Below, in pieces: positions 10,032 through 18,061 of a stretch of 64,000 bases of DNA. The number at the start of each line of letters is the position of its first letter. Positions within the stretch are counted from its first letter, which is position 1. The notes below the pieces were generated by a model. The model searched no databases and was not told the origin of the DNA. It was given only the letters and a program-made list of their open reading frames with translations. The translations under genes were made by a program, and so were the position numbers. The stretch spans positions 1 through 64,000 of the forward strand of contig CAYXVU010000002.1 of assembly GCA_964468725.1 (NCBI GenBank). The letters run 5' to 3'. The stretch is from CAYXVU01 sp964468725. Lineage in GTDB: Bacteria > Acidobacteriota > Blastocatellia > UBA7656.

Positions 10032-11573
10032 TCAACGAAGCTGTGACAAGAACTCGCGCACCACTTCCTTAACCTCGCGGCCTTCGCCATCAACCGCGTA
10101 ATTGAGGCGGCGCATGTCTGCGTCGGTAATTCTGCCAGTCAATGCGTTGATCGCTTCTCTGACTTGCGGGAAACGCGCAAGTGTTTCCCGGCGCACGACG
10201 GCAGCCGCTTCGTAAGGCGGGAAGTAGTGCCGATCATCTTGCAACTGCACAAGACCAAGTTTGTCAATCAACCCGTCCGTCGAATTCCCGGCGATCAAGT
10301 CAACCTGCCCCGCAGCCAATGCCCGATAAGAGAGCGACAAATCCATCTCGCGCGGCGTACCGGCAAACTGCAAGCCGTAGGCGCGCGCAAAGCCCGCATA
10401 GCCATCTGCGCGTGACATGAAATCCTGCCCGAATCCGGCTTGCCATCGCGGCGTCAGGCGGGCGGCATCCGAGATCGTTTGCAAATTGAATCGCCGCGCA
10501 TCATCGCCGCGCACCAAAATCGCAAAGGTGTTTTCGAACCCCAACGGCGCTAGCCATTCAAGGTCGAACTGCTCGGCATACTCGCGCTTGGTCTGTTCGT
10601 AGACAGCGCGCGGGTCGGTGATGGGCGGATGTTTGAGAATCGCGGCGAAGGCTGTGCCCGTATATTCGACATAGGTATCCATCGTTCCCGCCAACAGAGC
10701 GCGATGGCACAAATCTCCGCCGAGTTCGAATTGGCGTTCGACCGCAAGGCCGCGCGCTTCGAGAGCTTGCGCAAGCACTTCGCCGAGAATGATCTGTTCG
10801 GTGAAGTCTTTCGAGCCGACAACAATGCGCGTCGAAGAGGGCGACGCGCCGCCGAAGAGAGAGGCCGTAAGCGAGACAACGACGGCAAGCATGACCGAAA
10901 CGATTGCCCACTGTGCGACTTGCCGCCGCCGCCGCGTCGCGCCGGGGGCGAGCGAGCGTTCGACCCAACCAAGCGCGAAATCTGCCGCCAGCGCCATCAG
11001 CGCCGCTGGAATCGCACCGGCCAGAATCAAGGTGTTGTCATTCATCCGCAGGCCGCGAAAGATGTACATCCCCAAACCACCAGCACCGATGGCCGCAGCA
11101 ATGGTTGCCGTGCCAACCGAAATCACCGTCGCTACGCGCAGACCCGCGATGATGACGTTGAGCGCTAACGGCAACTCGACTTGTATAAGCATCTGCCAAT
11201 CGGTCATGCCCATGCCGCGCGCCGCTTCGCGCACGCCGCGATCTACGCCGCTGATGCCTGTGAAGGTGTTGCGAATGATGGGCAGCAGCGAATACAGAAA
11301 CAGCGCGATGATGGCGGGCAGTCGCCCGATGCCGTAGGCGCCGAGCAACGGAATGAGAAAGCCGAACAGAGCAAGTGACGGAATGGTCTGCAAGATGTTG
11401 GCGACGGCGAGGGCAGGTTTGCTGAGCGCCGGTTTGCGAGTCAGCAAGATGCCGATGGGGATGCCGACCAGCGCGGCGGCCAGCGTGGCGATGGCAACCA
11501 ACAACAGATGCTCCAGCGTCAGTTGCAACACCTCGTTACGATGCGTGGTCAGAAAAGCGATCAGCTTGGTCAT
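10032..11573 (-). CDS. ABC importer permease fused to substrate-binding domain (OpuB/ProW + OpuAC type)
   Basis: 513 residues. Residues 1-230 are a MetI-like permease with about six membrane helices and the EAARGMGMTDWQ coupling helix that docks on the ATPase. After a further membrane segment (~225-245), residues ~255-513 form a periplasmic OpuAC-like binding domain starting VGSKDFTEQIILGE. Such fusions transport glycine betaine, carnitine, choline or proline, and in some bacteria ergothioneine. The aromatic box that would settle the ligand was not resolved. Its ATPase gene lies 15 bp upstream on the same strand, so the two form one operon (ATPase first). Confidence 0.88.
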   Translation of the reverse strand: MTKLIAFLTTHRNEVLQLTLEHLLLVAIATLAAALVGIPIGILLTRKPALSKPALAVANILQTIPSLALFGFLIPLLGAYGIGRLPAIIALFLYSLLPIIRNTFTGISGVDRGVREAARGMGMTDWQMLIQVELPLALNVIIAGLRVATVISVGTATIAAAIGAGGLGMYIFRGLRMNDNTLILAGAIPAALMALAADFALGWVERSLAPGATRRRRQVAQWAIVSVMLAVVVSLTASLFGGASPSSTRIVVGSKDFTEQIILGEVLAQALEARGLAVERQFELGGDLCHRALLAGTMDTYVEYTGTAFAAILKHPPITDPRAVYEQTKREYAEQFDLEWLAPLGFENTFAILVRGDDARRFNLQTISDAARLTPRWQAGFGQDFMSRADGYAGFARAYGLQFAGTPREMDLSLSYRALAAGQVDLIAGNSTDGLIDKLGLVQLQDDRHYFPPYEAAAVVRRETLARFPQVREAINALTGRITDADMRRLNYAVDGEGREVKEVVREFLSQLR

Positions 11574-11588
11574 AGGGTGAGAAAATGG

Positions 11589-12347
11589 TTATTCGGAGGC
11601 CTGCATCGCGGCGTAGAAAGCGCGCGCTTCCGGGTGTTGCGAACGGGCGAACTCCGATGGCACGGCTAATTCGATGAGTCGTCCGTCTTGAAAGAGTCCA
11701 ATGCGCGTGCCGAGCAAGAAGGCTTCGCGCAGGTCATGCGTGACGAAGACAATCGTTTTGTTGAGTCCTTTGGCAAGCGCCGCAAATTCGCGTTGCAACT
11801 CGGCGCGGGTGATCGGATCGAGCGCTCCAAAGGGTTCGTCCATCAAGATGATCGGCGGATCGGCGGCCAGCGCCCGTGCGACGCCGACGCGTTGACGTTG
11901 ACCGCCGGATAGCTCTTGCGGATAACGTGCGGCAAAGGTGTCGCCATCGAGGCCGACCAGTTGCAAGAGTTCGCGCACCCGATGGTGAATGCGCTCCGCC
12001 CCCCATCCTTCGAGTCGCGGCACCAGCCCGATGTTCTCTTCGACGGTGAAGTGCGGAAAAAGGCCGGTCTCTTGAATGACATAGCCGATATGACGGCGCA
12101 AGCGAATCATATCCCATTCGGTGGTGGCTCGATTTTCGACGAGAATCGAGCCAGCGGTCGGTTCAAGCAAGCGGTTGATAAGTTTGAGGGTGGTCGTTTT
12201 GCCCGATCCGCTGCGCCCTAACAAGACCAGGGTTTCGCCACGCGCAATATCGAGAGTGAGCGCCGTGACCGCCAGTTTTCCGCGATACTGCAAACTGACA
12301 TCGCGGAAGGCAATCACCGATTCGATTGGAGAAAGCTCGGTTGACAT
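11589..12347 (-). CDS. ABC importer ATPase (glycine betaine/choline type)
   Basis: 252 residues from the ATG complementary to 12345-12347 (MSTELSPIESV). Upstream in-frame codons are spacer-like, so the longer frame was rejected. Walker A GRSGSGKTTT, Q-loop IQETGLFPHFTV, signature LSGGQRQRVGVARAL, Walker B IILMDEPFGALDP and H-loop FVTHD are all intact. Energises the permease/binding fusion encoded just downstream. It lacks the C-terminal CBS domains of ProV/OpuAA, so osmotic gating through CBS is absent. Confidence 0.9.
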   Translation of the reverse strand: MSTELSPIESVIAFRDVSLQYRGKLAVTALTLDIARGETLVLLGRSGSGKTTTLKLINRLLEPTAGSILVENRATTEWDMIRLRRHIGYVIQETGLFPHFTVEENIGLVPRLEGWGAERIHHRVRELLQLVGLDGDTFAARYPQELSGGQRQRVGVARALAADPPIILMDEPFGALDPITRAELQREFAALAKGLNKTIVFVTHDLREAFLLGTRIGLFQDGRLIELAVPSEFARSQHPEARAFYAAMQASE

Positions 12348-12667
12348 TTGGCGGCAACTCCATTGAGTCGGGCGAAACCGGAATCTTGATAGCAGCCAGC
12401 CCCTTGACAGACCAAATTGCAAAGCAAGGTGCGCGGAACTGTGCAGCGCGGTTTGCCGGACTCCGTAGGGCATTATGCGCTCTCTGCGGCGATGGCTCAA
12501 AGGCGCAAGGGAGAAAATAGTATTGCCCTTACGGGTGACATCGCATATCTTTGGAACACCCCGCCCCGCAACACGATAGCTGCCCGGCGGTGCCCCTATT
12601 CCGATCATCAAACCCCTGCGAAAAGGCAACCTCTCGATTCGTCTTCAACTTCGCAGCAGGAGACCGA
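12348..12667. other. Divergent intergenic region (320 bp)
   Basis: Separates the minus-strand ABC operon from the plus-strand PilT-like gene, so it must hold both promoters. A weak plus-strand pair TTGCCC/TATCTT with 17-bp spacing is visible near 12525-12553. AGGAGA at 12657-12662 is the ribosome binding site for the PilT gene. No coding potential was supported. Confidence 0.5.
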
Positions 12668-13870
12668 ATGAGTTTCTTCGACCTTCACCCGATACTCGAA
12701 AAGATGCTGGCCGTCGCCGACAATATCTCGGATCTGAACTTTTCCGTGGGACGACCGCCGCAGGTCGAAATCAACGGCAAACTCTCGCCCGTCGAAGTCA
12801 AAGGATTGCGCACGCTGACCCCCTATCAAACCGAGATCATTGCTATGTCCTTGATGGAAGGCAACACCGATGCGGCTCGGCGGTTTGTCCAAACCGGCTC
12901 GGCCGACATCAGCTATTCGGTGCAAAACAAAGTCCGATTTCGCGTCAACATCTTCAAGCAGAAAGGGGCAATTTCAATCGTCATGCGGGTCATTCCGACT
13001 TACATCCCGACGATTGAAAGCTTGGTGTTGCCGCCGCAACTAGGCGAGGTCTCGAATCTGAAAAACGGCATTGTGCTACTGACCGGCCCGACCGGATCGG
13101 GGAAATCTTCGACGCTGGCTGCCATCATAGACAAAATTAATAACGAGCACAGCTATCATATTGTTACCATCGAAGACCCGATTGAATTTCTGCATTCGCA
13201 CAAACGCTCGACCATCAATCAACGCGAGTTGGGAACCGACACGCCGACCTTCGCGCTCGGCTTGCGTGCCGCGCTCAGACAAGCGCCGAAAGTGATTCTC
13301 GTCGGCGAGATGCGCGATATGGAAACAACGGAAATCGCTCTGGAGGCTTCGGAAACCGGCCATCTGGTCTTGTCCACGCTGCATACGACCGATGCTTCAA
13401 AGACCGTCAATCGCATCATCGGCATCTATCCGAAATCCGAAGAGCACGTCATTCGCACACGCATGGCACAAGCCTTTCGCTACATCGTCTCGCAACGCCT
13501 GATTCCGCGCGCCGATGGCAACGGGCGGATTGCCGCGGTCGAGATTTTGAAATCAACGGCGCGCACCCGCGAATACATCGAACAAGGCGAGATCGAAGGC
13601 CGTACGTTGCTCGAAGCTATGCAAGACGGCGAGTTGGAAGGCATGCAACACTTCGATCAAGTCATCGAACGGATGATTCGCAGTGGCGTCATCACCCAAG
13701 AAGATGGGCTCGCCTTTGCATCGAACTCCTCAAATCTGTTGTTGCGGTTGTCGGGGCTTGGCACCTCTGACGATATGCTGAGTCGCCGCGAAGAACGCCA
13801 CTATATGCCGCCCAAATCGGTAGACAGCCTGCTGCGTATGCGGATTGGCGACCCGACCGTCGAACGATGA
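12668..13870 (+). CDS. pilT: Type IV pilus retraction ATPase, PilT family
   Basis: 400 residues starting at ATG 12668 with AGGAGA 6 bp upstream; the in-frame extension further upstream lacks a ribosome binding site and was rejected. Cytoplasmic hexameric motor that depolymerises type IV pili. Walker A GPTGSGKSST (Lys146), Asp box DPIEFLHSH, Walker B ILVGEMRD and the His box GHLVLSTLHTTDA are all present. The C-terminus is longer than in classical PilT (~345 aa), with an extra ~40 residues after the usual end. Other pilus genes are not nearby. PilU-like or general GspE-like alternatives are less likely. Confidence 0.88.
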   Translation: MSFFDLHPILEKMLAVADNISDLNFSVGRPPQVEINGKLSPVEVKGLRTLTPYQTEIIAMSLMEGNTDAARRFVQTGSADISYSVQNKVRFRVNIFKQKGAISIVMRVIPTYIPTIESLVLPPQLGEVSNLKNGIVLLTGPTGSGKSSTLAAIIDKINNEHSYHIVTIEDPIEFLHSHKRSTINQRELGTDTPTFALGLRAALRQAPKVILVGEMRDMETTEIALEASETGHLVLSTLHTTDASKTVNRIIGIYPKSEEHVIRTRMAQAFRYIVSQRLIPRADGNGRIAAVEILKSTARTREYIEQGEIEGRTLLEAMQDGELEGMQHFDQVIERMIRSGVITQEDGLAFASNSSNLLLRLSGLGTSDDMLSRREERHYMPPKSVDSLLRMRIGDPTVER

Positions 13871-13889
13871 GGAGGACGGCTTCCGGTCT

Positions 13890-13974
13890 CTCGTTTCCGG
13901 TCGCTCCTCAAGCAAACCGGAATCGCGAGCGCGACGAATGCCCAAATAATCGGCAGCCGGAAACCGGAAACGAG
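13890..13974. repeat. 12-bp perfect inverted repeat in spacer
   Basis: CTCGTTTCCGGT (13890-13901) and its exact complement ACCGGAAACGAG (13963-13974) bracket 61 bp between the pilT and zinc-ribbon genes. Short CCGGAAAC/GAGCAACC words recur in the spacer. There is no T-run, so it is not a typical terminator. Confidence 0.7.
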
Positions 13975-14012
13975 CAACCAGAAATGAGCAACCCGGAGAG
14001 TGGAGAAGACCG

Positions 14013-14723
14013 ATGATTGCAAATTGTCCGCAGTGCGGAATGAGCATGAATTTTGATGACGAGCGGTTGCCAACCGATTCGTTCAATGTCCTGTGTCCAC
14101 GCTGTCGGCAAAACGTGACCGTCACGCCGCCGCCGAAAGAGGAGCCGCGTTTGCCGGGAACGACCGGCGCCCTTGAACCGCTGCTTGATGGCGCACCGCT
14201 GCCCGCCGATACTGACCCGCTGCGCACCTTAGTCGAGATGTTGCTCAAAGGCTTGGGACAAGGGCAACCGACGACGGGGCAGGCGACGAAGTTTCAACGG
14301 CGGCGCGTATTGCTCTGCTTCGATGATGCCAAACTGAGAGAGCAAGTGCGCAGAGCCTTGGAGGCGACGCGCTACGAAGTCTTTTCCGCAGACCTTGCGC
14401 CCGAAGCCATCGAGATTCTGCACGAATCGCGCGCCGATGTGATCGTCCTCAGCCCGAACTTCGATTCCGAGCATCAGGGCGGCGGTGCGATGATGCATTA
14501 TGTCAACAGCCTGACGCCGCAAGCGCGTCGCCGCACCTATGTGGTGTTGGTATCGCCGCAACTGAGAACCCTCGATACCTACCTTGCCTTCGCCAATGGT
14601 GTGAATCTGACGGTTCATCCGGAGGACGCAGACGCCTTTCAATCCATCTTCGAACGCAGCGTCCGCGACTTCAACGAACTCTATAGGCCGCTCAATCAGG
14701 TGACGGCGGTGGCGCCGTTTTGA
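14013..14723 (+). CDS. MJ0042-type zinc-ribbon protein with pseudo-receiver domain
   Basis: 236 residues. The N-terminus MIANCPQCGMSMNF..LCPRCRQNV is an MJ0042-family zinc ribbon (two CxxC pairs, residues 5-34). After a proline-rich linker, residues ~95-225 look like a CheY-like receiver (RRVLLCFDDAKLREQVRRAL). The phospho-acceptor position reads VIVLSPNFD, with Ser where Asp is expected, so phosphorylation is unlikely. It lies 142 bp after the PilT-like gene on the same strand and may be a pilus or motility adaptor. Function is inferred only from domains and position. Confidence 0.65.
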   Translation: MIANCPQCGMSMNFDDERLPTDSFNVLCPRCRQNVTVTPPPKEEPRLPGTTGALEPLLDGAPLPADTDPLRTLVEMLLKGLGQGQPTTGQATKFQRRRVLLCFDDAKLREQVRRALEATRYEVFSADLAPEAIEILHESRADVIVLSPNFDSEHQGGGAMMHYVNSLTPQARRRTYVVLVSPQLRTLDTYLAFANGVNLTVHPEDADAFQSIFERSVRDFNELYRPLNQVTAVAPF

Positions 14724-14833
14724 GGCCACGCCTTGACCGAGCTTTCGACTTCCCCTGTATGTTCCAGATGGTTTATGGTAGATTGCGTGAGCGCGAAAAG
14801 CCTCAACGTAGGGGCGATTGGCAAAGGCTGTAG

Positions 14834-14907
14834 GGGCCGTTAGCTCAGATGGATAGAGCACCGGTCTTCGGAACCGGGGGTCGGGGGTTCGAATCCCTCA
14901 CGGCCCG
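14834..14907 (+). tRNA. tRNA-Arg (anticodon UCG)
   Basis: A complete 74-nt cloverleaf. Acceptor GGGCCGT pairs with ACGGCCC, the D stem is GCTC/GAGC, and the anticodon stem CCGGT/ACCGG encloses the loop CTTCGGA with anticodon TCG. The variable loop is 5 nt and the T arm has GTTCGAAT. The discriminator base is G. The 3' CCA is not encoded. Reads CGA and possibly other CGN codons. Confidence 0.96.
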
Positions 14908-15068
14908 TTGCCCTCTTCTCAGCCGTTTGCAGGCTGCCCGATCTGTAAAGTCCTAAATGGAGTTTTGCGTTTCCCGCTGTGATCGGCGCGCAATGAAGGG
15001 CAAGACGCGCGTTCAACAAATTGATTCAGCCTGACCCGGTACTTTGAAACCCTCCAAAGGAGGAGGCT

Positions 15069-16112
15069 ATGGCGAGCGGCAAACGCATTATCCTGTTGAT
15101 CGGACTGGTCTGGTTGATTGGCTCTGCTCCGAGCGCGCTCGGTAAAGACCTGCAAAACAAAAACGTTAAAGAAAAGTTCTTTAACAACCACAACGTGATT
15201 AACGTTGTAGACGATTTTCTCGCCTACTGGACGGTGGCCGAAGGTCAACCCCTGCGCTACCAACGACGCTTGTGGACGCAGATGGTCGAACGCAAGCACA
15301 AAGACTATTTTGAACGAGCGGTGTATCAAAATCTCGATCATTCTGCTCGGCGCGCCCTATTGGATCGGTTTCTCTTGCTGGTGCCGGAGCGCATTGTGGC
15401 GATTCGCGAAATGAATCGCTTGCTCTCCGAGCCGAATTCCGGCCCGCTCGTCGAATCGCTCATCTATTTCTGCTGGCGCTATCCCGACTTTCGGCTCCAA
15501 CGCGACATCTATATCGGATTGAGCCTGTTTCGCTTTGACGGTTCTGTGCGCCCGGTGGGCAACGAATTGGGCATCCCCGACACACTTTGTCTAGGGGTCG
15601 AAATGCTGACCGATTCCAAGCCGGAAAAGGTTCGCGTAACCGTCGCGCACGAACTGTTTCATCTCTATCACTTCGGCTTTCTCTTTCAAAACCCGTTTGC
15701 CTACGACTTTCGCACGCCGCACATTCCGCTGATGGTCGAAGGGATGGCGGTTGCCGCAACCGAACATATCTACTTTGCGCAGCCGAACACCCTGTATCTG
15801 AACTTCTCCGAAGCCGAGTTGTTGCGCCAACGTGATTTGCTGGCCAAAAGCAGCGGCGAATACCTGAATCTGATTCGCGAAAACGCGCTGCCAGAGCGCT
15901 ACGAGCAGTGGTTCATCAACCATCCGGTCGGCGACATCCCCTCGCGCGGCGGCTACTTGCTCGGTTATGAAATCGTCAAACGCCTGCTGCCTGCCTATTC
16001 GCTGGCGCAGATGGCGAGGATGAACGTCGCCGAACTGCGCGAACATTCCGAAGAGCAACTGCGCGCCATGTCGGGCAAGTCTGTGTTGGTTGTCGCTGGG
16101 GATCGCGACTAA
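15069..16112 (+). CDS. Putative secreted zinc protease (gluzincin-like, DUF2268-type)
   Basis: 347 residues with a strong ribosome binding site (AAAGGAGG) before ATG 15069 and a signal peptide (IILLIGLVWLIGSAPSALG). HELFH within VAHELFHLYHF (near residues 194-199) is a zinc-binding HExxH. LMVEGMAVAATEH about 35 residues later can supply the third Glu ligand, the arrangement seen in DUF2268-like putative Zn-dependent proteases. The N-terminal 150 residues are helical and unrecognised. Monocistronic by context (tRNA upstream, acyl-CoA dehydrogenase 130 bp downstream). Confidence 0.6.
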   Translation: MASGKRIILLIGLVWLIGSAPSALGKDLQNKNVKEKFFNNHNVINVVDDFLAYWTVAEGQPLRYQRRLWTQMVERKHKDYFERAVYQNLDHSARRALLDRFLLLVPERIVAIREMNRLLSEPNSGPLVESLIYFCWRYPDFRLQRDIYIGLSLFRFDGSVRPVGNELGIPDTLCLGVEMLTDSKPEKVRVTVAHELFHLYHFGFLFQNPFAYDFRTPHIPLMVEGMAVAATEHIYFAQPNTLYLNFSEAELLRQRDLLAKSSGEYLNLIRENALPERYEQWFINHPVGDIPSRGGYLLGYEIVKRLLPAYSLAQMARMNVAELREHSEEQLRAMSGKSVLVVAGDRD

Positions 16113-16242
16113 CCTGCCGTACCGGCCTGCCTATTTGACTGGCCAATCACTGGCCGATACAATCCGCCTTCGCATTACCGCCAAATGATAATCGCGGAGA
16201 GCCATTCTCCGACCATCCCGAACCGGCAAGGAGGAATCATCT

Positions 16243-17400
16243 GTGGACGAATTATTAACGAAAGAGAATTTGCAATACCGCGAGATGGCGCGCGAGATTG
16301 CGCAAAAACATGTGCGCCCGATTGCCGCCGAGCTAGACCGCACGGGCGAATATCCATGGTCGGTCATTCAAGCCCTGCAAGAGATGGGAATGATGGGCAT
16401 GTGGATTCCAAAGGATTACGGCGGGTCGAGTTCGGGGCTGCTCAATCTGTGCATCGTCTGCGAAGAGATTTCGCGCGCTTGCGGCGGCATTGGCTGCACC
16501 TATGTCGTCAATGCGCTCGGCTCCTTTCCCATTATCCTCGGCGGCACCGAAGAGCAGAAGAAGAAGTACTTGCCGGAGATCGCTGCCGGTCGCAAACTTA
16601 TCTCCTTCTGTTTATCGGAGAAGAATGCCGGTTCGGATGCCGGAAGCCTCTCGACGCGCGCTGACCGCGACGGCGACGAATACGTCATCAACGGCGATAA
16701 GAAATGGACGACCAATGGCGCGGCAGCCAGTCTCTACACCGTATTTGCCACCGTCAACCCTGAGCGCGGCACGCGCGGCGTGACCGGCTTCATCGTCGAA
16801 CGTGAAACGCGCGGCTTCACACTCGGCAAGCGCGAAGATTTGATGGGCATTCGTTGCGTGCCAGTCAACGAGACGCATTTCAAAGATTGCCGCGTGCCTG
16901 CTGATAATCTGCTCGGCGGGGCGGAAGGGCGCGGCTTCAAACACGCCATGATGACGCTTGATGTTGCGCGTCCGTTCGTCGCCGCGCAAGGCGTCGGCAT
17001 CGCACAAGGCGCCCTCGATTTGGCGCTCGAATATACCAAAAATCGCCAGCAGTTCGGCCAGTCAATCGCTTCCTTTCAGGGCATTCAATTCATGCTCGCT
17101 GATATGGCCACGCAGGTTGAAGCCGCGCGACAATTGGTCTATGCTGCGGCTCGCGCGGTCGATGCGGGTGCCAAAGATGTGTCAAAGATTTCGGCTATGT
17201 CGAAGGTCTTCGCAACCGATACCGCCATGCGCGTCGCTACCGATGCCGTACAGCTATTCGGCGGCTATGGCTACTGCCGCGACTACCCAGTAGAGAAATA
17301 CATGCGCGATGCCAAGATCACGCAGATCTATGAAGGCACTAACCAGATTCAACGCATGGTGATCGGTCGCGCGCTGATCCGCGAAGGCGTAGCCGGTTAA
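16243..17400 (+). CDS. Acyl-CoA dehydrogenase (short-chain/butyryl type)
   Basis: 385 residues, GTG start at 16243 with AAGGAGG 8 bp upstream. FAD enzyme that introduces the alpha-beta double bond in acyl-CoA. Typical blocks are present: CLSEKNAGSDAGSL (FAD/substrate), the middle beta domain with KKWTTNGA, and the C-terminal helical domain with NRQQFGQSIASFQGIQF and QLFGGYGYCRDYPVEKYMRD followed by YEGTNQIQR. The Glu in YEGTN is the catalytic base in short-chain enzymes. Chain-length preference cannot be fixed by eye. No electron-transfer flavoprotein genes are nearby. Confidence 0.93.
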   Translation: MDELLTKENLQYREMAREIAQKHVRPIAAELDRTGEYPWSVIQALQEMGMMGMWIPKDYGGSSSGLLNLCIVCEEISRACGGIGCTYVVNALGSFPIILGGTEEQKKKYLPEIAAGRKLISFCLSEKNAGSDAGSLSTRADRDGDEYVINGDKKWTTNGAAASLYTVFATVNPERGTRGVTGFIVERETRGFTLGKREDLMGIRCVPVNETHFKDCRVPADNLLGGAEGRGFKHAMMTLDVARPFVAAQGVGIAQGALDLALEYTKNRQQFGQSIASFQGIQFMLADMATQVEAARQLVYAAARAVDAGAKDVSKISAMSKVFATDTAMRVATDAVQLFGGYGYCRDYPVEKYMRDAKITQIYEGTNQIQRMVIGRALIREGVAG

Positions 17401-17499
17401 GCGGCCTTCGATTTTTCACTCTGTCCGGGCGCACAGCAAAACTAAAGTTTGCAAGAAAATGGAAGCGATACTATTTTTTGCTTTTTCAAGAGAGCCAGG

Positions 17500-17527
17500 T
17501 TCTCAAAAAAGAGTTTTTTGGTATAGT
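17500..17527 (+). promoter_or_regulatory. Weak promoter candidate for a small RNA
   Basis: TTCTCA (17500-17505) and TATAGT (17522-17527) with 16-bp spacing. The -10 is 5/6 to consensus, the -35 only 4/6. It lies ahead of the putative small transcript ending at the terminator at 17673. Confidence 0.3.
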
Positions 17528-17533
17528 GCCGCG

Positions 17534-17673
17534 CAACTCGGCAACCATGAGGGAATTTGGATTGTGGCTGTCAAATAACCTCCTCTTCTTCTTTGGTTGA
17601 GGGACACAACCATTGAAGGGACGCAGAAAAACGGAAGCGGCAACTCGCCAGAGTAGCCCTTCCGTATTTTTTT
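17534..17673 (+). ncRNA. Candidate small RNA of ~140 nt
   Basis: Begins just after the TATAGT at 17522 and ends in the intrinsic terminator at 17631-17673. In the middle, CTTC-TTT-GGTTG / CAACC-ATT-GAAG (about 17588-17617) folds into an interrupted hairpin with loop AGGGACA. No ORF with a ribosome binding site is present. It matches no RNA family I can recognise (6S and tmRNA landmarks were looked for and not found). It could equally be the 3' untranslated region of the acyl-CoA dehydrogenase mRNA. Confidence 0.3.
17631..17673 (+). terminator. Intrinsic terminator
   Basis: Stem ACGGAAG (17631-17637) pairs with CTTCCGT (17659-17665). The loop contains a smaller GGC/GCC pairing, and the stem is followed by A then seven T (17667-17673). 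It ends either the acyl-CoA dehydrogenase transcript or a small RNA. Confidence 0.8.
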
Positions 17674-17725
17674 GTAAAAAATTGAAAAACGCCGCCATGA
17701 ATTATCTCCGCAAAAAAGCCTTTGA

Positions 17726-17754
17726 TTGACATTCACTAGGGGCAGTCCTAGAAT
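17726..17754 (+). promoter_or_regulatory. Near-consensus sigma-70 promoter
   Basis: TTGACA (17726-17731), exactly 17 bp, then TAGAAT (17749-17754). The -35 is perfect and the -10 is 5/6. Predicted start is near 17761, about 300 nt before the ATG of the TPR/aspartyl-protease gene. This is the best promoter seen in the window. Confidence 0.75.
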
Positions 17755-17760
17755 TTTCCC

Positions 17761-18061
17761 ACTCACTATGCGGCGGGGTACGTTTTCGGGCCGTTGACGA
17801 GCGCCAGCAAATCCGCAAGCCGAGGGGAAAGAGGTCAACCCCCACTCGCCGAACGTGAAACGCAGCACACAGCCGAGTGAAGTCCAAATAGGTCGTCAGC
17901 TAGGGCTGTTGCGAAGAGCGAAACGTGATTCAATGCGGGGCCCCTGAATCGAGCGAGTCGAGATCCGAAAGACCTTGAGCGCATTGAGTCTGCCAATTGG
18001 CAACCGTCGGGAATATCTCGACCGCTAAGGGTGGATTTCACAGACCGAAGGGATACTGATC
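17761..18061 (+). promoter_or_regulatory. Long structured 5' leader (riboswitch-like or ncRNA candidate)
   Basis: Successive complementary segments can form at least three stable stems. Stem 1 is nested: ACGTT(TT)CGG 17780-17789 with CCGAACGT 17849-17856, enclosing GTTGAC 17793-17798 with GTCAAC 17834-17839. Stem 2: ACAGCC 17869-17874 with GGCTGT 17904-17909. Stem 3: GATTCAATGCG 17927-17937 with CGCATTGAGTC 17980-17990, 11 bp with one G-U. The palindrome TGCCAATTGGCA follows (17991-18002). GAAGGGA just before the ATG is the ribosome binding site. No known riboswitch signature was recognised. Confidence 0.5.

Larger units (their letters stand above)
17401..18061. other. 661-bp gene-free region with RNA-level signals
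   Basis: No credible coding frame on either strand. From left to right it contains a weak promoter (17500-17527), a segment able to form hairpins and closed by an intrinsic terminator (17631-17673), a near-consensus sigma-70 promoter (17726-17754) and a structured leader running into the ATG at 18062. Individual elements are listed separately. Confidence 0.75.

Noticed and set aside
17761..18061. RNase P RNA, tmRNA, 6S RNA or a known riboswitch in the leader
   Set aside because: The region is structured, but conserved landmarks such as the RNase P GAGGAAAGTCC block, GEMM or TPP cores are absent. Only a generic leader call is justified.
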